DNA of 24,865 nucleotides, taken from assembly GCA_021107975.1 (NCBI GenBank), contig JAIORT010000024.1:1-24865 (forward strand). The letters run 5' to 3'. Under the pieces are notes generated by a model. It saw nothing but the letters and a program-made list of their open reading frames with translations. It searched no databases and had not been told where the DNA came from. The DNA is from Bacteroidales bacterium. GTDB lineage: Bacteria; Bacteroidota; Bacteroidia; Bacteroidales; JAADJA01. Below are positions 1 through 7,464 of the stretch, piece after piece. A program made the position numbers and the translations under genes. The first letter of the stretch is position 1, and each line of letters opens with the position of its first letter.

Positions 1-124
1 CCATATCAAACGTGCTGTTGACCATATTTGGGAAAACCTCTAAATCACCAAAAAAAATCAACCGTATAAGACCAACAACAAATGCTATTATGAAGAATCC
101 GATCCAGATATAATTCAGCGCCAT
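1..124 (-). CDS. Nucleoside-recognition (SpmA/SpmB-like) membrane protein, N-terminal fragment
   Basis: Reading the minus strand from the ATG at 124-122 gives 41 complete codons that run off the left edge of the window. The peptide begins MALNYIWIGFFIIAFVVGLI, a hydrophobic helix, and continues with RLIFFGDLEVFPNMVNSTFDM. From memory this matches the start of the Bacteroidetes spore-maturation-like membrane proteins carrying the nucleoside recognition (Gate) domain. These occur in non-sporulating Bacteroidetes and their transported substrate is not firmly known. An AAAGGA ribosome-binding site (plus-strand 131-136) lies 6 nt before the ATG. The gene is transcribed away from the polysaccharide genes and is probably unrelated to them. 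Family assignment rests on the first 41 residues only. Confidence 0.8.
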   Translation of the reverse strand, partial: MALNYIWIGFFIIAFVVGLIRLIFFGDLEVFPNMVNSTFDM

Positions 125-200
125 ATAAAATCCTTTATAGATTCAAGCCCCGAAAATACGGAAAATAAATATTATATGATTCATAAAATAAATTGTTTAT

Positions 201-208
201 TAATTTTG
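201..208 (+). promoter_or_regulatory. Candidate Bacteroidetes -7 promoter element (TAATTTTG)
   Basis: TAATTTTG is an exact match to the Bacteroidetes primary-sigma -7 consensus TAnnTTTG. It lies 9 nt upstream of the ATG at 218 and inside the 176-start version of the reading frame. No convincing TTTG -33 partner is seen 19-21 nt upstream. If it is active, transcription would start around 213-216, giving an almost leaderless message and excluding the ATG at 176. A chance match in AT-rich DNA is possible. Confidence 0.35.
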
Positions 209-217
209 TATGATATT

Positions 218-1378
218 ATGACAAGACAAAATTACAAAATTGCTTACCTGACCTCCATTAATCCGAGGGATAAACGAGCATTATCAGGGTCTCCGTATTA
301 TATGCTCAGAGCCTTAGAAAAGCATGTGGGAAGTGTTGATGTTTTAGGACCTGTTAAAATAAAGAAGACAATCTTTCATTATATATCCCAATTTTTTAAA
401 AAATATTTTAAGGCTTATAATATTTATCATAGTTATTTTCTGGCACGCAAGTATGCTAAAATTTTTAATAAAAAACTTAAAGGAAAAAACTATGATTTTA
501 TCTTTGCACCTCGTGTTTCTACTGAGATGTGTCTGATAAAAACCGATATCCCAATAATATATTTTACCGATACCACTTTCAAATTATTATATAATTATTA
601 TGAATGGTTTTCGGGATTTATGAAAATTTCGGAATGGGAAGGAAATAAAATCGAACAATTAGCTATAAATAAAGCAAGTATATTAATAAATTCTTCTGAA
701 TGGGGTGCAAATTCGGCTATCAAAGATTATCATGCCGACCCTGAAAAGGTATATGTAATTCCGTTTGCACCTAATATTGATGAAGTACCGGAACGGGATA
801 AGGTTCTTAAACCAAAAGATTCGGACAAGTGTAAATTATTGTTTTTAGGTGTTGAATGGATAAGAAAAGGAGGTGATATTGCTTTTGAAACGTTAAATGA
901 ATTAAAAAAAATGGGCTTGAATGTATCCTTAACGGTTTGTGGTTGTGTCCCTCCTGCCGAATACCAGGATGATGATCTTATTGTAATTCCTTTTTTGAAT
1001 AAAAATGATAAAAAACAAAATAAGGAGTTTAACAAATTATTAATTGACAGTCATTTTCTGATATTACCAACAAGAGAAGAATGTTTTGGTGTAGTTTTTT
1101 GCGAGGCAAGTGCATTTGGTTTACCATCAATAACAACTGATACAGGTGGAATAAGCGGAGCTGTGAAGAACGGAAAGAATGGATTCCGACTACCTTTGGA
1201 AGCAAGAGGAAAGCAATATGCTGAAAAAATATTTGAAATATTTTCGGACTATGAAAATAAATACTTACCATTATCAAAGTCGTCCAGAGATATTTATGAG
1301 CAGAAACTTAACTGGGATTCATGGGCTGCATCTTTAATTAAAATATTGAAAGAGCATGATGAAATCTTTAATAAGTGA
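218..1378 (+). CDS. Glycosyltransferase family 4 (GT-B fold)
   Basis: A 386-residue cytoplasmic sugar transferase expected to move a nucleotide-activated sugar onto a glycan or lipid acceptor. The C-terminal half has the GT4 donor-binding domain: the strand KLLFLGVEW (about 206-214) with the basic RKGG that follows, and the E-x7-E motif (E288 and E296 in EECFGVVFCE) followed by ASAFGLPSI and a glycine-rich TDTGGISG. The frame is open from an ATG at 176, but 218 is preferred because the protein then starts directly with KIAYLTSINP, a typical GT4 first strand, and because a -7-like element lies between the two ATGs. It is separated from the main operon by the kinase gene, so it may act in a different glycan pathway. 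Donor and acceptor cannot be told from sequence. Confidence 0.88.
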   Translation: MTRQNYKIAYLTSINPRDKRALSGSPYYMLRALEKHVGSVDVLGPVKIKKTIFHYISQFFKKYFKAYNIYHSYFLARKYAKIFNKKLKGKNYDFIFAPRVSTEMCLIKTDIPIIYFTDTTFKLLYNYYEWFSGFMKISEWEGNKIEQLAINKASILINSSEWGANSAIKDYHADPEKVYVIPFAPNIDEVPERDKVLKPKDSDKCKLLFLGVEWIRKGGDIAFETLNELKKMGLNVSLTVCGCVPPAEYQDDDLIVIPFLNKNDKKQNKEFNKLLIDSHFLILPTREECFGVVFCEASAFGLPSITTDTGGISGAVKNGKNGFRLPLEARGKQYAEKIFEIFSDYENKYLPLSKSSRDIYEQKLNWDSWAASLIKILKEHDEIFNK

Positions 1379-1461
1379 AGTAATATTTCGGTTTTTTCAA
1401 AAAGAAACAAATAATTGTAACTAATCAGTATATTGACAGGTAAAAATAAATAAAATATCAC

Positions 1462-1466
1462 GGAGG
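1462..1466 (+). promoter_or_regulatory. Strong Shine-Dalgarno sequence (GGAGG) without a downstream ATG
   Basis: GGAGG within CGGAGGAATT is the best anti-16S complement noticed in the window. No ATG, GTG or TTG lies at normal spacing. Eight nt downstream, in frame with the histidine-kinase ORF, is ATT at 1475, with another ATT at 1478 and GTT at 1472. The frame is open back to the TAA at 1451. This suggests initiation at a rare ATT codon, or a chance SD with real initiation at TTG 1520. Confidence 0.45.
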
Positions 1467-1519
1467 AATTAGTTATTATTTCAAAATTTTCAAATAAGGA
1501 TACCAGGGACAAAAAAAAA

Positions 1520-3055
1520 TTGTCAAACGAACAATATTACAAGTCGCTGATCAGTAATAAGGAGGAACCAACTTTTCTTGCCGACCTTGACGGGGATATT
1601 TTATTAATAAATCAAAGAGGAGAAGAATTATCCGGTTATTCAGAAGAAGAAATAACCCTTTTCAGTGTTCGTGATATTTTTATTACTTTAAAAAATAAAA
1701 AAAATCCTTTTAACATCAGCCAGATTAGAGAATTTTCATCAACAATTTATTTAATTGATGCATTTCACTATCTAATTCCGGTTTTCCTTGATTTTAAGGA
1801 AATAGAAGGGAGTAAGTTTCTATGTACCATAAAACCGGAGAGCAGTAAACAAAAAACAGAAAAACCGGATTATACTGCGAAACCGGAACAATCGAATCCT
1901 GCTAAAATCATCCTGCCTGCTCAGGATGAAAAAAACACAAGGCAATTTGATGAAAAATTTGAACATGATGTACGGAGTTCGTTAAATACCATACTTGGTT
2001 TTACAACTATTTTATCAAAAGAAGCAAGTATTGTAAAAGACAATAAGTTAAATAAATACATAGATTCAATATTAAAAAACGGCAATAACCTGAAAAAACT
2101 GTTCGACAAACTTGACAGCAGTTCTTCAGATAATTATAAGGTTTCCAATGCGCGATGCTCTATCGGTCCGATTCTGCAAAAGGCTCAAATCATGTTACAA
2201 TCCACTGCTAAAGAAAATAATGTTGAAATTGAAATAAATCAATCTGAAGAATATAGCATTATTACAGATGAAGATTTGTTATCTGATATAATCAGTTTCC
2301 TGATTAAAAAGGCGATATTATATACAAGAAATGATGATGTTAAAATAAATGTATCGGCTGATGAACAATCAGAAAAGCTTATATTGAAAATTGATAACCT
2401 CGGACAGGATATTCCGCAAGGCATAATTCATTTTATTAAAAGAGAAAACAATAAAGATTATTATGATTACAATAATCTAATTGTAAGTTCAAATCCTGAA
2501 ATGTCATCATTGTTAAGGAATTTAAACAGTGTTGAAGGAAAAATTGATTTTACTACCGGAGATAGTCTGGGCGAAATAGTAACCCTTGTTTTCCCAATAG
2601 GAAAAGATATAGAGAAGGATGACGGTGATTTACCATTAGATGAAAAATCAAGCAACGGTAAGGTAATAAATGCGCTAATAGTTGAAGATGATAAATATAA
2701 CTCGATGATTTTAAAAATGTTCATCGAACATACCGCTGAAGTCTCGTGTGCATTTTCAGGAAATGAGGCAATTAACATTATTGAAATATTTTATAATAAA
2801 GGGATTATCTTTGATATTGTTTTTATGGATATTGGCTTGCCCAAGCCTTGGGACGGAATAATTTTAAAAAAGGAAATTGAAAAAAAATGGCATGAATATT
2901 CTAATGTTCCTTTTGTTGCCCAAACAGCATTTGCAACTGAGCATTATGCTAAAAGAATAAACGAGGCAAATTTCAAAGGATATCTTGTCAAACCAATCAA
3001 CAAGAATGATATTCTGAAATTTATAAGCAAAATCCCGAAAATAAAAGCTTTATAA
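1520..3055 (+). CDS. PAS-histidine kinase-receiver hybrid protein with degenerate ATPase domain
   Basis: Cytoplasmic two-component protein with no membrane segment. Residues counted from TTG 1520: PAS-like sensor about 5-105, a polar linker, a DHp helix about 143-200 with the phospho-acceptor candidate H149 (EHDVRSSLN), an HATPase_c-like region about 215-362, and a receiver about 383-505. The receiver is complete: acidic pair D390/D391, phospho-acceptor D437, T469 and K491, with one extra residue after DIGLP. The ATPase part is poor: the N-box Asn is replaced by Lys (about K264), the G1 box reads DNLGQDIP, and no GLGL-type G2 box precedes the final strands. It may therefore accept or relay phosphate rather than autophosphorylate. 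The start is uncertain: TTG 1520 or the ATT near 1475 behind a strong SD, which would add 15 residues. It lies immediately upstream of the polysaccharide operon, so a regulatory link is plausible but unproven. Confidence 0.8.
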   Translation: MSNEQYYKSLISNKEEPTFLADLDGDILLINQRGEELSGYSEEEITLFSVRDIFITLKNKKNPFNISQIREFSSTIYLIDAFHYLIPVFLDFKEIEGSKFLCTIKPESSKQKTEKPDYTAKPEQSNPAKIILPAQDEKNTRQFDEKFEHDVRSSLNTILGFTTILSKEASIVKDNKLNKYIDSILKNGNNLKKLFDKLDSSSSDNYKVSNARCSIGPILQKAQIMLQSTAKENNVEIEINQSEEYSIITDEDLLSDIISFLIKKAILYTRNDDVKINVSADEQSEKLILKIDNLGQDIPQGIIHFIKRENNKDYYDYNNLIVSSNPEMSSLLRNLNSVEGKIDFTTGDSLGEIVTLVFPIGKDIEKDDGDLPLDEKSSNGKVINALIVEDDKYNSMILKMFIEHTAEVSCAFSGNEAINIIEIFYNKGIIFDIVFMDIGLPKPWDGIILKKEIEKKWHEYSNVPFVAQTAFATEHYAKRINEANFKGYLVKPINKNDILKFISKIPKIKAL

Positions 3056-3172
3056 AATCAAACCGCATTTTTCAACATATTTTATCAAAATAATCAAAAC
3101 TTACGCTTTAGTTCAAATTTCTCCTTTTTTAATGTATCCTTTTCTGTCCGAAGACATTATCTGATATTTATA

Positions 3173-3240
3173 CGTAATATTACGCAGTGTTTTTACGTAT
3201 TTACCCCCATTAAAATTGGGTAATTTCCCTGTTTTTTTTT
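3173..3240 (+). promoter_or_regulatory. Candidate operator/hairpin region upstream of the polysaccharide operon
   Basis: The 245-nt gap after the kinase gene holds a perfect 12-nt palindrome, CGTAATATTACG (3173-3184), preceded by TA so that TACGTA is also formed. A further TACGTA-like half-site, TTACGTAT, follows at 3193-3200. Next is an inverted repeat TTACCC/GGGTAA (3201-3206 and 3218-3223, 11-nt loop) and a run of nine T (3232-3240). Everything lies upstream of the -7 element at 3255. The palindrome therefore fits an operator for a dimeric regulator, while the hairpin plus T run could alternatively terminate transcription from the kinase gene. The rest of the gap (3056-3172) is AT-rich and shows nothing recognisable. 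Confidence 0.4.
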
Positions 3241-3254
3241 CATTTTTATCTATA

Positions 3255-3262
3255 TAATTTTG
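3255..3262 (+). promoter_or_regulatory. Candidate -7 promoter element of the polysaccharide operon (TAATTTTG)
   Basis: TAATTTTG matches the Bacteroidetes -7 consensus TAnnTTTG exactly and sits 44 nt before the ATG of the wza-like gene, leaving a normal leader. The region where the -33 TTTG should be is only a T run, so the -33 element is weak or absent, which would fit dependence on an activator. This is the only plausible promoter noticed for the following 21 kb, where gaps between genes are tiny. Confidence 0.5.
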
Positions 3263-3306
3263 TGTATTCATTTTTGATGATATGATTTTACTTAATCAAA
3301 TTGATT

Positions 3307-4128
3307 ATGACAATAGAAAAAAATATGATTTTCAGGATTCTTGAAAAAAACCGGTTTTATCAAAATGCAATAGTGCTATTTAGTTTTTGCCTGATTGTTT
3401 TTTCGTCCTGTATTCCGCAAAAAAAAATAATCTTAATGCAATATGAAGATTTGATTGATAGTACTTATGCCGGCACTTTTGAAGGAACAAATTTTGAAGA
3501 TACTATTTATCGAATCCAGCCTAATGATTATTTATACATTAACATTACTTCGGTTAGTAAAGAGATAACTTATTTTTTTCAACCTCTTGCGGGGGTTAAT
3601 TATATAAACGATGAAAATCAGGCTTTAGCAGGATATAATGTAAATGATGATGGCACCATTGATTTTCCTTATGTAGGCAAAATTTACCTGGAGGGTCAAA
3701 CAATAAGAGAAGCTGCTAGTTCTATAAAAAAAGCTGCCGGAAAATTTATAGGAAAAGCAAGAATTGACGTAAAACTTATTAATAATACCGCTAATATTTT
3801 AGGGGAAGTAAAGAATGAGGGTTGTTTTAATATGACAAAAAGCAAGCTGTCAATATACGAAGCCATCACTCTTGCCGGCGGCTTTACTGATTATGCCAAA
3901 AGAAATAAAGTAAAAGTTTTACGAACAGTTAATAAAAAGTATAAAATGTTTATTGTTGATATGACAAGCGGGCATTTGATAGGAAAAAATATGTTTTATA
4001 TTTATCCCAATGATGTTATTTATGTTGAACCTATGCGGGCAAAAGCACTTGGAGTTACACCAACATTTTCACTGACGATATTAACTACAATTATTACATT
4101 CTATATTTTATTACAATCCTTAAACTAA
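3307..4128 (+). CDS. wza: Wza-like outer-membrane polysaccharide export lipoprotein
   Basis: Predicted outer-membrane polysaccharide export (OPX) protein, 273 residues. It has a lipoprotein signal: a hydrophobic stretch at about 21-34, then the lipobox VFSSC with C35 as the lipidated cysteine and the IPQKK start common in Bacteroidetes members. A poly_export domain spans about 68-158 (RIQPNDYLYINI, then DGTIDFPYVGKIYLEG), followed by an SLBB domain about 160-240 (ANILGEVKNEG, ITLAGGFTDYA, IYPNDVIYVEP). A C-terminal hydrophobic helix (about 253-270) is typical of Bacteroidetes versions and replaces the amphipathic helix barrel of E. coli Wza. It is shorter than E. coli Wza, as expected for this group. 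ATG 3307 is chosen over TTG 3301; ATG 3325 is also possible. It is the first gene of the operon and precedes its partner wzc by 11 nt. Confidence 0.92.
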   Translation: MTIEKNMIFRILEKNRFYQNAIVLFSFCLIVFSSCIPQKKIILMQYEDLIDSTYAGTFEGTNFEDTIYRIQPNDYLYINITSVSKEITYFFQPLAGVNYINDENQALAGYNVNDDGTIDFPYVGKIYLEGQTIREAASSIKKAAGKFIGKARIDVKLINNTANILGEVKNEGCFNMTKSKLSIYEAITLAGGFTDYAKRNKVKVLRTVNKKYKMFIVDMTSGHLIGKNMFYIYPNDVIYVEPMRAKALGVTPTFSLTILTTIITFYILLQSLN

Positions 4129-4139
4129 TATTTTAAATA

Positions 4140-6506
4140 ATGAGTATGCCTAACACTACTTCTAAGGGTGGAATTGATTTTAAAAGGGTATTGAAAAAAT
4201 ACAGGAAGAACTGGTACCTGTTCGTAATTACTATTGTTATTGGATACCTATATGCAAATAATTCTAACAAGTATATTATCCCTATTTACAGTTTAAGCAC
4301 TTCTGTTTTGATTGAGGATAAAACTAACAGTTCGATACTCGAAGAAAGGGCGTCTATATCTGCCTCACCTTCTTTTTTAAGTTCAAAGCTCATCGAGAAT
4401 CAAATAGCATCTCTCAAATCATTTGTACAGATAAAAAGAATTATCGAACAACTCGATTTTGAAGTTTCATATTTTGCAAAAGGTAAATATATATGGGATG
4501 AAATTTATAAACGTTCGCCCTTTATCGTAAACTTCGACAAAGAACATTCACAGGTTAGATACAGAAGAATTGATTTGAAATTCATATCTGAAAATGAATT
4601 TATATTATGGTCGGAGCATAACCCGTTCAAGCAACCAAAAACATATCGTTTCGGAGAGGATATTATTAGCAGTAATTGTAATTTTAAAATAGAATTAAAA
4701 GAGGGTATAAATCCACTACATTACACAAATCAGGAATATGGATTTATTATCAATAGCATTGACGGCGTAACAAATGAATACAGGAACAAAACAAGTATTC
4801 ATATCGAAGGTGGCACCTCGGTTTTGATAATATCATCACATGGACCGAATAAGCAAAAAGAAAAGGATTACCTGAATAAACTTACAAAAGTATTTTTATT
4901 GAGTAATCTTGAAAAAAAGAACAAAATACTTACCAATACAATTATATTTATAAATTCTCAATTAGTTGGGATTGGAAAAAGCCTTGATGAGTCGGAACAA
5001 CGCCTTGAGGAATACAGAAAAAACCATAAGTTTATGCAGTTAAATGCAAAAGCTGCCGGACTGTTAAGCAAAATGAATTCCCAGTCAAAAACAAGATCAA
5101 ATCTTCTTTTGGATTTAAAATATTACGAATACCTTCAGGAATATCTTATCGCTCATAATAACTTTGATGATGTAGTTATGCCGTCAACTGTGGGGTTGAG
5201 TTTGCCATTATTTTCCGATTTAGTACTTAAACTTTCTACCGTAACTCTTAAAAAGGAAGATTTAATTGCAAATTCATCACGTGAAAATCCATATATCGAA
5301 ACTCTTGAAGAAGAAATGGAAAATATGAAGGTGGCACTTATTGAAAACATAAATAGTATTGTTTATACTACCAATATCAAAATTGAAGATATTGAAGAAA
5401 GAATGATGGTAACTGATGAGGAATTTTCAAAGCTTCCAGGAATTGAGCGCGAATATCTTGAAATCCAAAGGAAATATAAAATATACAACAATCTTTTCGA
5501 CTTCCTTTTAAAAAGAAAATCCGAAGTAGAAATTCAAAGAGCGGCAAACCTGTCCGATCATGAAATAATTGATTATGCAGGTGATACAGGGATAGGGAAA
5601 ATATCCCAAAGTCCAAAATCCGCTTATGTAAATGCTATTTTATGGGCAATAGTTCTGCCTTCTGTATTCTTATTCCTTGTAGTATTACTTAATAACAGGG
5701 TAATGGCACGCGAAGACATAGAATCACATACTGATGTTCCTATAATTGGATCATTAATTAAAAATCCTGAAAAAAATGGTAATTATGTACTAAAATCGCC
5801 TAATTCATATTTTTCCGAATTATTACGAATAATCAGAATAAAACTTAAGCTCGATCCTGCACAGGGAAAACAAGTTGTTGCTGTTACTTCTGCGATGATA
5901 GATGAAGGAAAGACATTTTTTAGCGTGAATTTTGCCTCGGTTTATGCATTAACCGGTAAACGTACACTATTATTAGGATTTGACCTGCGTCGTCCTAATA
6001 TCGCAAATGAATTTAACTTAGACCCTAATAAGGGTATAACGGATTATTTGATTAACGATTTGAACCTTGACGATGTTATACAAAAAACATTTACAAAAAA
6101 TCTTGATATTCTTTTATCAGGTCCAATTCCGCCCAACCCTGACGAGCTTATAGAATCGGAAAAAACACAACAACTGTTTCTTGAACTGAAACAGAAGTAT
6201 GATTATATAATAATGGATACATCTCCAATCGGACTTGTTGGGGATGCATACCTGCTAAATAAATATGCTGATGCTACGATTTTTATTGTAAGGCACAACT
6301 TTTCAACCAAGAAAAATTTTTCATCAGCTATAAAGGAAGCCGAAAATAATAAAATGAAAAATTTACACATTGTTTATAACGATGTAAAATCGAAACGTGA
6401 TAAATATGATAACCAGTTTTATAGTGATGCTGAGCCGCAAAAATATTTTGTACGTATTATTTTATCTATAAGACAGTTTGTAGTTGATTTACTAAGAAAA
6501 TTTTAA
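4140..6506 (+). CDS. wzc: Wzc-like polysaccharide co-polymerase with BY-kinase domain
   Basis: A 788-residue inner-membrane protein that should control chain length and export by cycling tyrosine phosphorylation and docking with the Wza-like protein. Order: short cytoplasmic N-terminus, TM1 about 25-41, periplasmic Wzz-type region with long helical and coiled-coil parts (about 240-460), GNVR-like end with the proline-rich SQSPKSAYVN (about 489-498), TM2 about 499-517, and the cytoplasmic kinase about 545-750. Kinase motifs are a Walker A variant MIDEGKTFF (K591), Walker A' LLLGFDLRRP (D615), Walker B YIIMDTSP (D693) and GPIPPNPDEL near the nucleotide site. The C-terminal tyrosine cluster is short, with only Y756, Y761 and Y769, followed by a hydrophobic/basic tail. 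No low-molecular-weight or PHP phosphatase gene is nearby. Confidence 0.93.
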   Translation: MSMPNTTSKGGIDFKRVLKKYRKNWYLFVITIVIGYLYANNSNKYIIPIYSLSTSVLIEDKTNSSILEERASISASPSFLSSKLIENQIASLKSFVQIKRIIEQLDFEVSYFAKGKYIWDEIYKRSPFIVNFDKEHSQVRYRRIDLKFISENEFILWSEHNPFKQPKTYRFGEDIISSNCNFKIELKEGINPLHYTNQEYGFIINSIDGVTNEYRNKTSIHIEGGTSVLIISSHGPNKQKEKDYLNKLTKVFLLSNLEKKNKILTNTIIFINSQLVGIGKSLDESEQRLEEYRKNHKFMQLNAKAAGLLSKMNSQSKTRSNLLLDLKYYEYLQEYLIAHNNFDDVVMPSTVGLSLPLFSDLVLKLSTVTLKKEDLIANSSRENPYIETLEEEMENMKVALIENINSIVYTTNIKIEDIEERMMVTDEEFSKLPGIEREYLEIQRKYKIYNNLFDFLLKRKSEVEIQRAANLSDHEIIDYAGDTGIGKISQSPKSAYVNAILWAIVLPSVFLFLVVLLNNRVMAREDIESHTDVPIIGSLIKNPEKNGNYVLKSPNSYFSELLRIIRIKLKLDPAQGKQVVAVTSAMIDEGKTFFSVNFASVYALTGKRTLLLGFDLRRPNIANEFNLDPNKGITDYLINDLNLDDVIQKTFTKNLDILLSGPIPPNPDELIESEKTQQLFLELKQKYDYIIMDTSPIGLVGDAYLLNKYADATIFIVRHNFSTKKNFSSAIKEAENNKMKNLHIVYNDVKSKRDKYDNQFYSDAEPQKYFVRIILSIRQFVVDLLRKF

Positions 6507-6542
6507 TTTGAATTTACTTTTAAATATGAATAAAATATAACT

Positions 6543-7421
6543 ATGGATCCTATTAATAAAACAGAATTGGAAAATCATCTTCCTGAAAAGTGGACGATGA
6601 TAATAAAGCCAAAAAGAAGCATTTTTAGTGTTAATCTGAATGAATTATGGCAATATCGCGACCTGATTTTTCTGTTCGTAAAACGAGATTTTGTTTCTAA
6701 ATTCAAACAAACAATACTTGGTCCATTATGGTTTATCATACAACCATTACTGACTACCATAATGTTTACAATTGTTTTTGGTAATATCGCAGGTATTCCT
6801 ACCGATGGTATTCCCAAAATGTTATTTTATCTTTCAGGTATAGTCGGATGGACATATTTTGCAACCTGCCTGAACGACACATCTCAAACGTTTGTTAAAA
6901 ATGCTGCAATTTTCGGGAAAGTTTATTTTCCCCGGCTTGCCCTTCCGGTATCAGTTGTGATTTCAAATCTTGTAAGCTTTGTCATTCAGTTTATTTTCCT
7001 TTTGTGTTTTATGTTGTATTTCTATCTGGCAGGGTCATCAGTCAATCCGAATATTAATGTTTTATTAATACCGGTATTGGTTATTATAATTGCCGGACTT
7101 GGACTGGGTTTTGGAATTATTATTTCTTCACTCACAACCAAATACCGCGACTTAACTCATTTAGTAACTTTTGGAGTGTCGTTATGGATGTATGCTACAC
7201 CAATAATATATCCTCTGTCTGAAATTCCGGAAAAGTATAAAATATTTGTATTAGCCAATCCAATGACACCTATTGTTGAAACCTTTAAATCGGCATTACT
7301 GGGTGTGGGAGAAGTGAATTACCTGCAATTACTTTACAGCTTTGGATTTACCGTATTTGTTTTATGTGTAGGTGTAATTATATTTAATAAAGTTGAGAAA
7401 ACCTTTATGGATACTGTTTAA
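6543..7421 (+). CDS. wzm: ABC-2 type polysaccharide exporter permease (Wzm/TagG family)
   Basis: A 292-residue membrane subunit expected to dimerise and, with the next gene's ATPase, flip lipid-linked glycan across the inner membrane. The N-terminal cytoplasmic part has the family pattern ELWQYRDLIFLFVKRDF followed by KQTILGPLWFIIQP, the signature of O-antigen and teichoic-acid permeases. About six hydrophobic segments follow, with the characteristic ISSLTTKYRDL loop and WMYATPIIYPLSEIP near the C-terminal side. Full length for the family (250-300 residues). It sits 36 nt after wzc and 43 nt before the ATPase gene, so the pair is complete. Confidence 0.93.
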   Translation: MDPINKTELENHLPEKWTMIIKPKRSIFSVNLNELWQYRDLIFLFVKRDFVSKFKQTILGPLWFIIQPLLTTIMFTIVFGNIAGIPTDGIPKMLFYLSGIVGWTYFATCLNDTSQTFVKNAAIFGKVYFPRLALPVSVVISNLVSFVIQFIFLLCFMLYFYLAGSSVNPNINVLLIPVLVIIIAGLGLGFGIIISSLTTKYRDLTHLVTFGVSLWMYATPIIYPLSEIPEKYKIFVLANPMTPIVETFKSALLGVGEVNYLQLLYSFGFTVFVLCVGVIIFNKVEKTFMDTV

Positions 7422-7464
7422 TCATATAACCTATTATTATTAAAATGATTTAAAAACTATTAAA

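Noticed and set aside
176..217. In-frame ATG at 176 as start of the first glycosyltransferase
   Set aside because: The 14 extra residues do not fit the GT4 first strand, a -7-like element lies inside them, and no ribosome-binding site is visible; 218 is preferred.
1391..1408. Possible hairpin terminator after the first glycosyltransferase
   Set aside because: The stem is almost all A-T pairs with a G-T pair and has no clean T run afterwards, so it is too weak to call.
1433..1438. TTGACA resembling a sigma-70 -35 box upstream of the kinase gene
   Set aside because: Bacteroidetes promoters do not use this consensus and no good -10 follows at 17 nt; likely chance.
5895..5925. Walker A of the Wzc-like kinase reading IDEGKT instead of PGEGKT
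   Set aside because: This position varies in active BY-kinases (E. coli Wzc has PSIGKT), so it is not evidence of inactivity.
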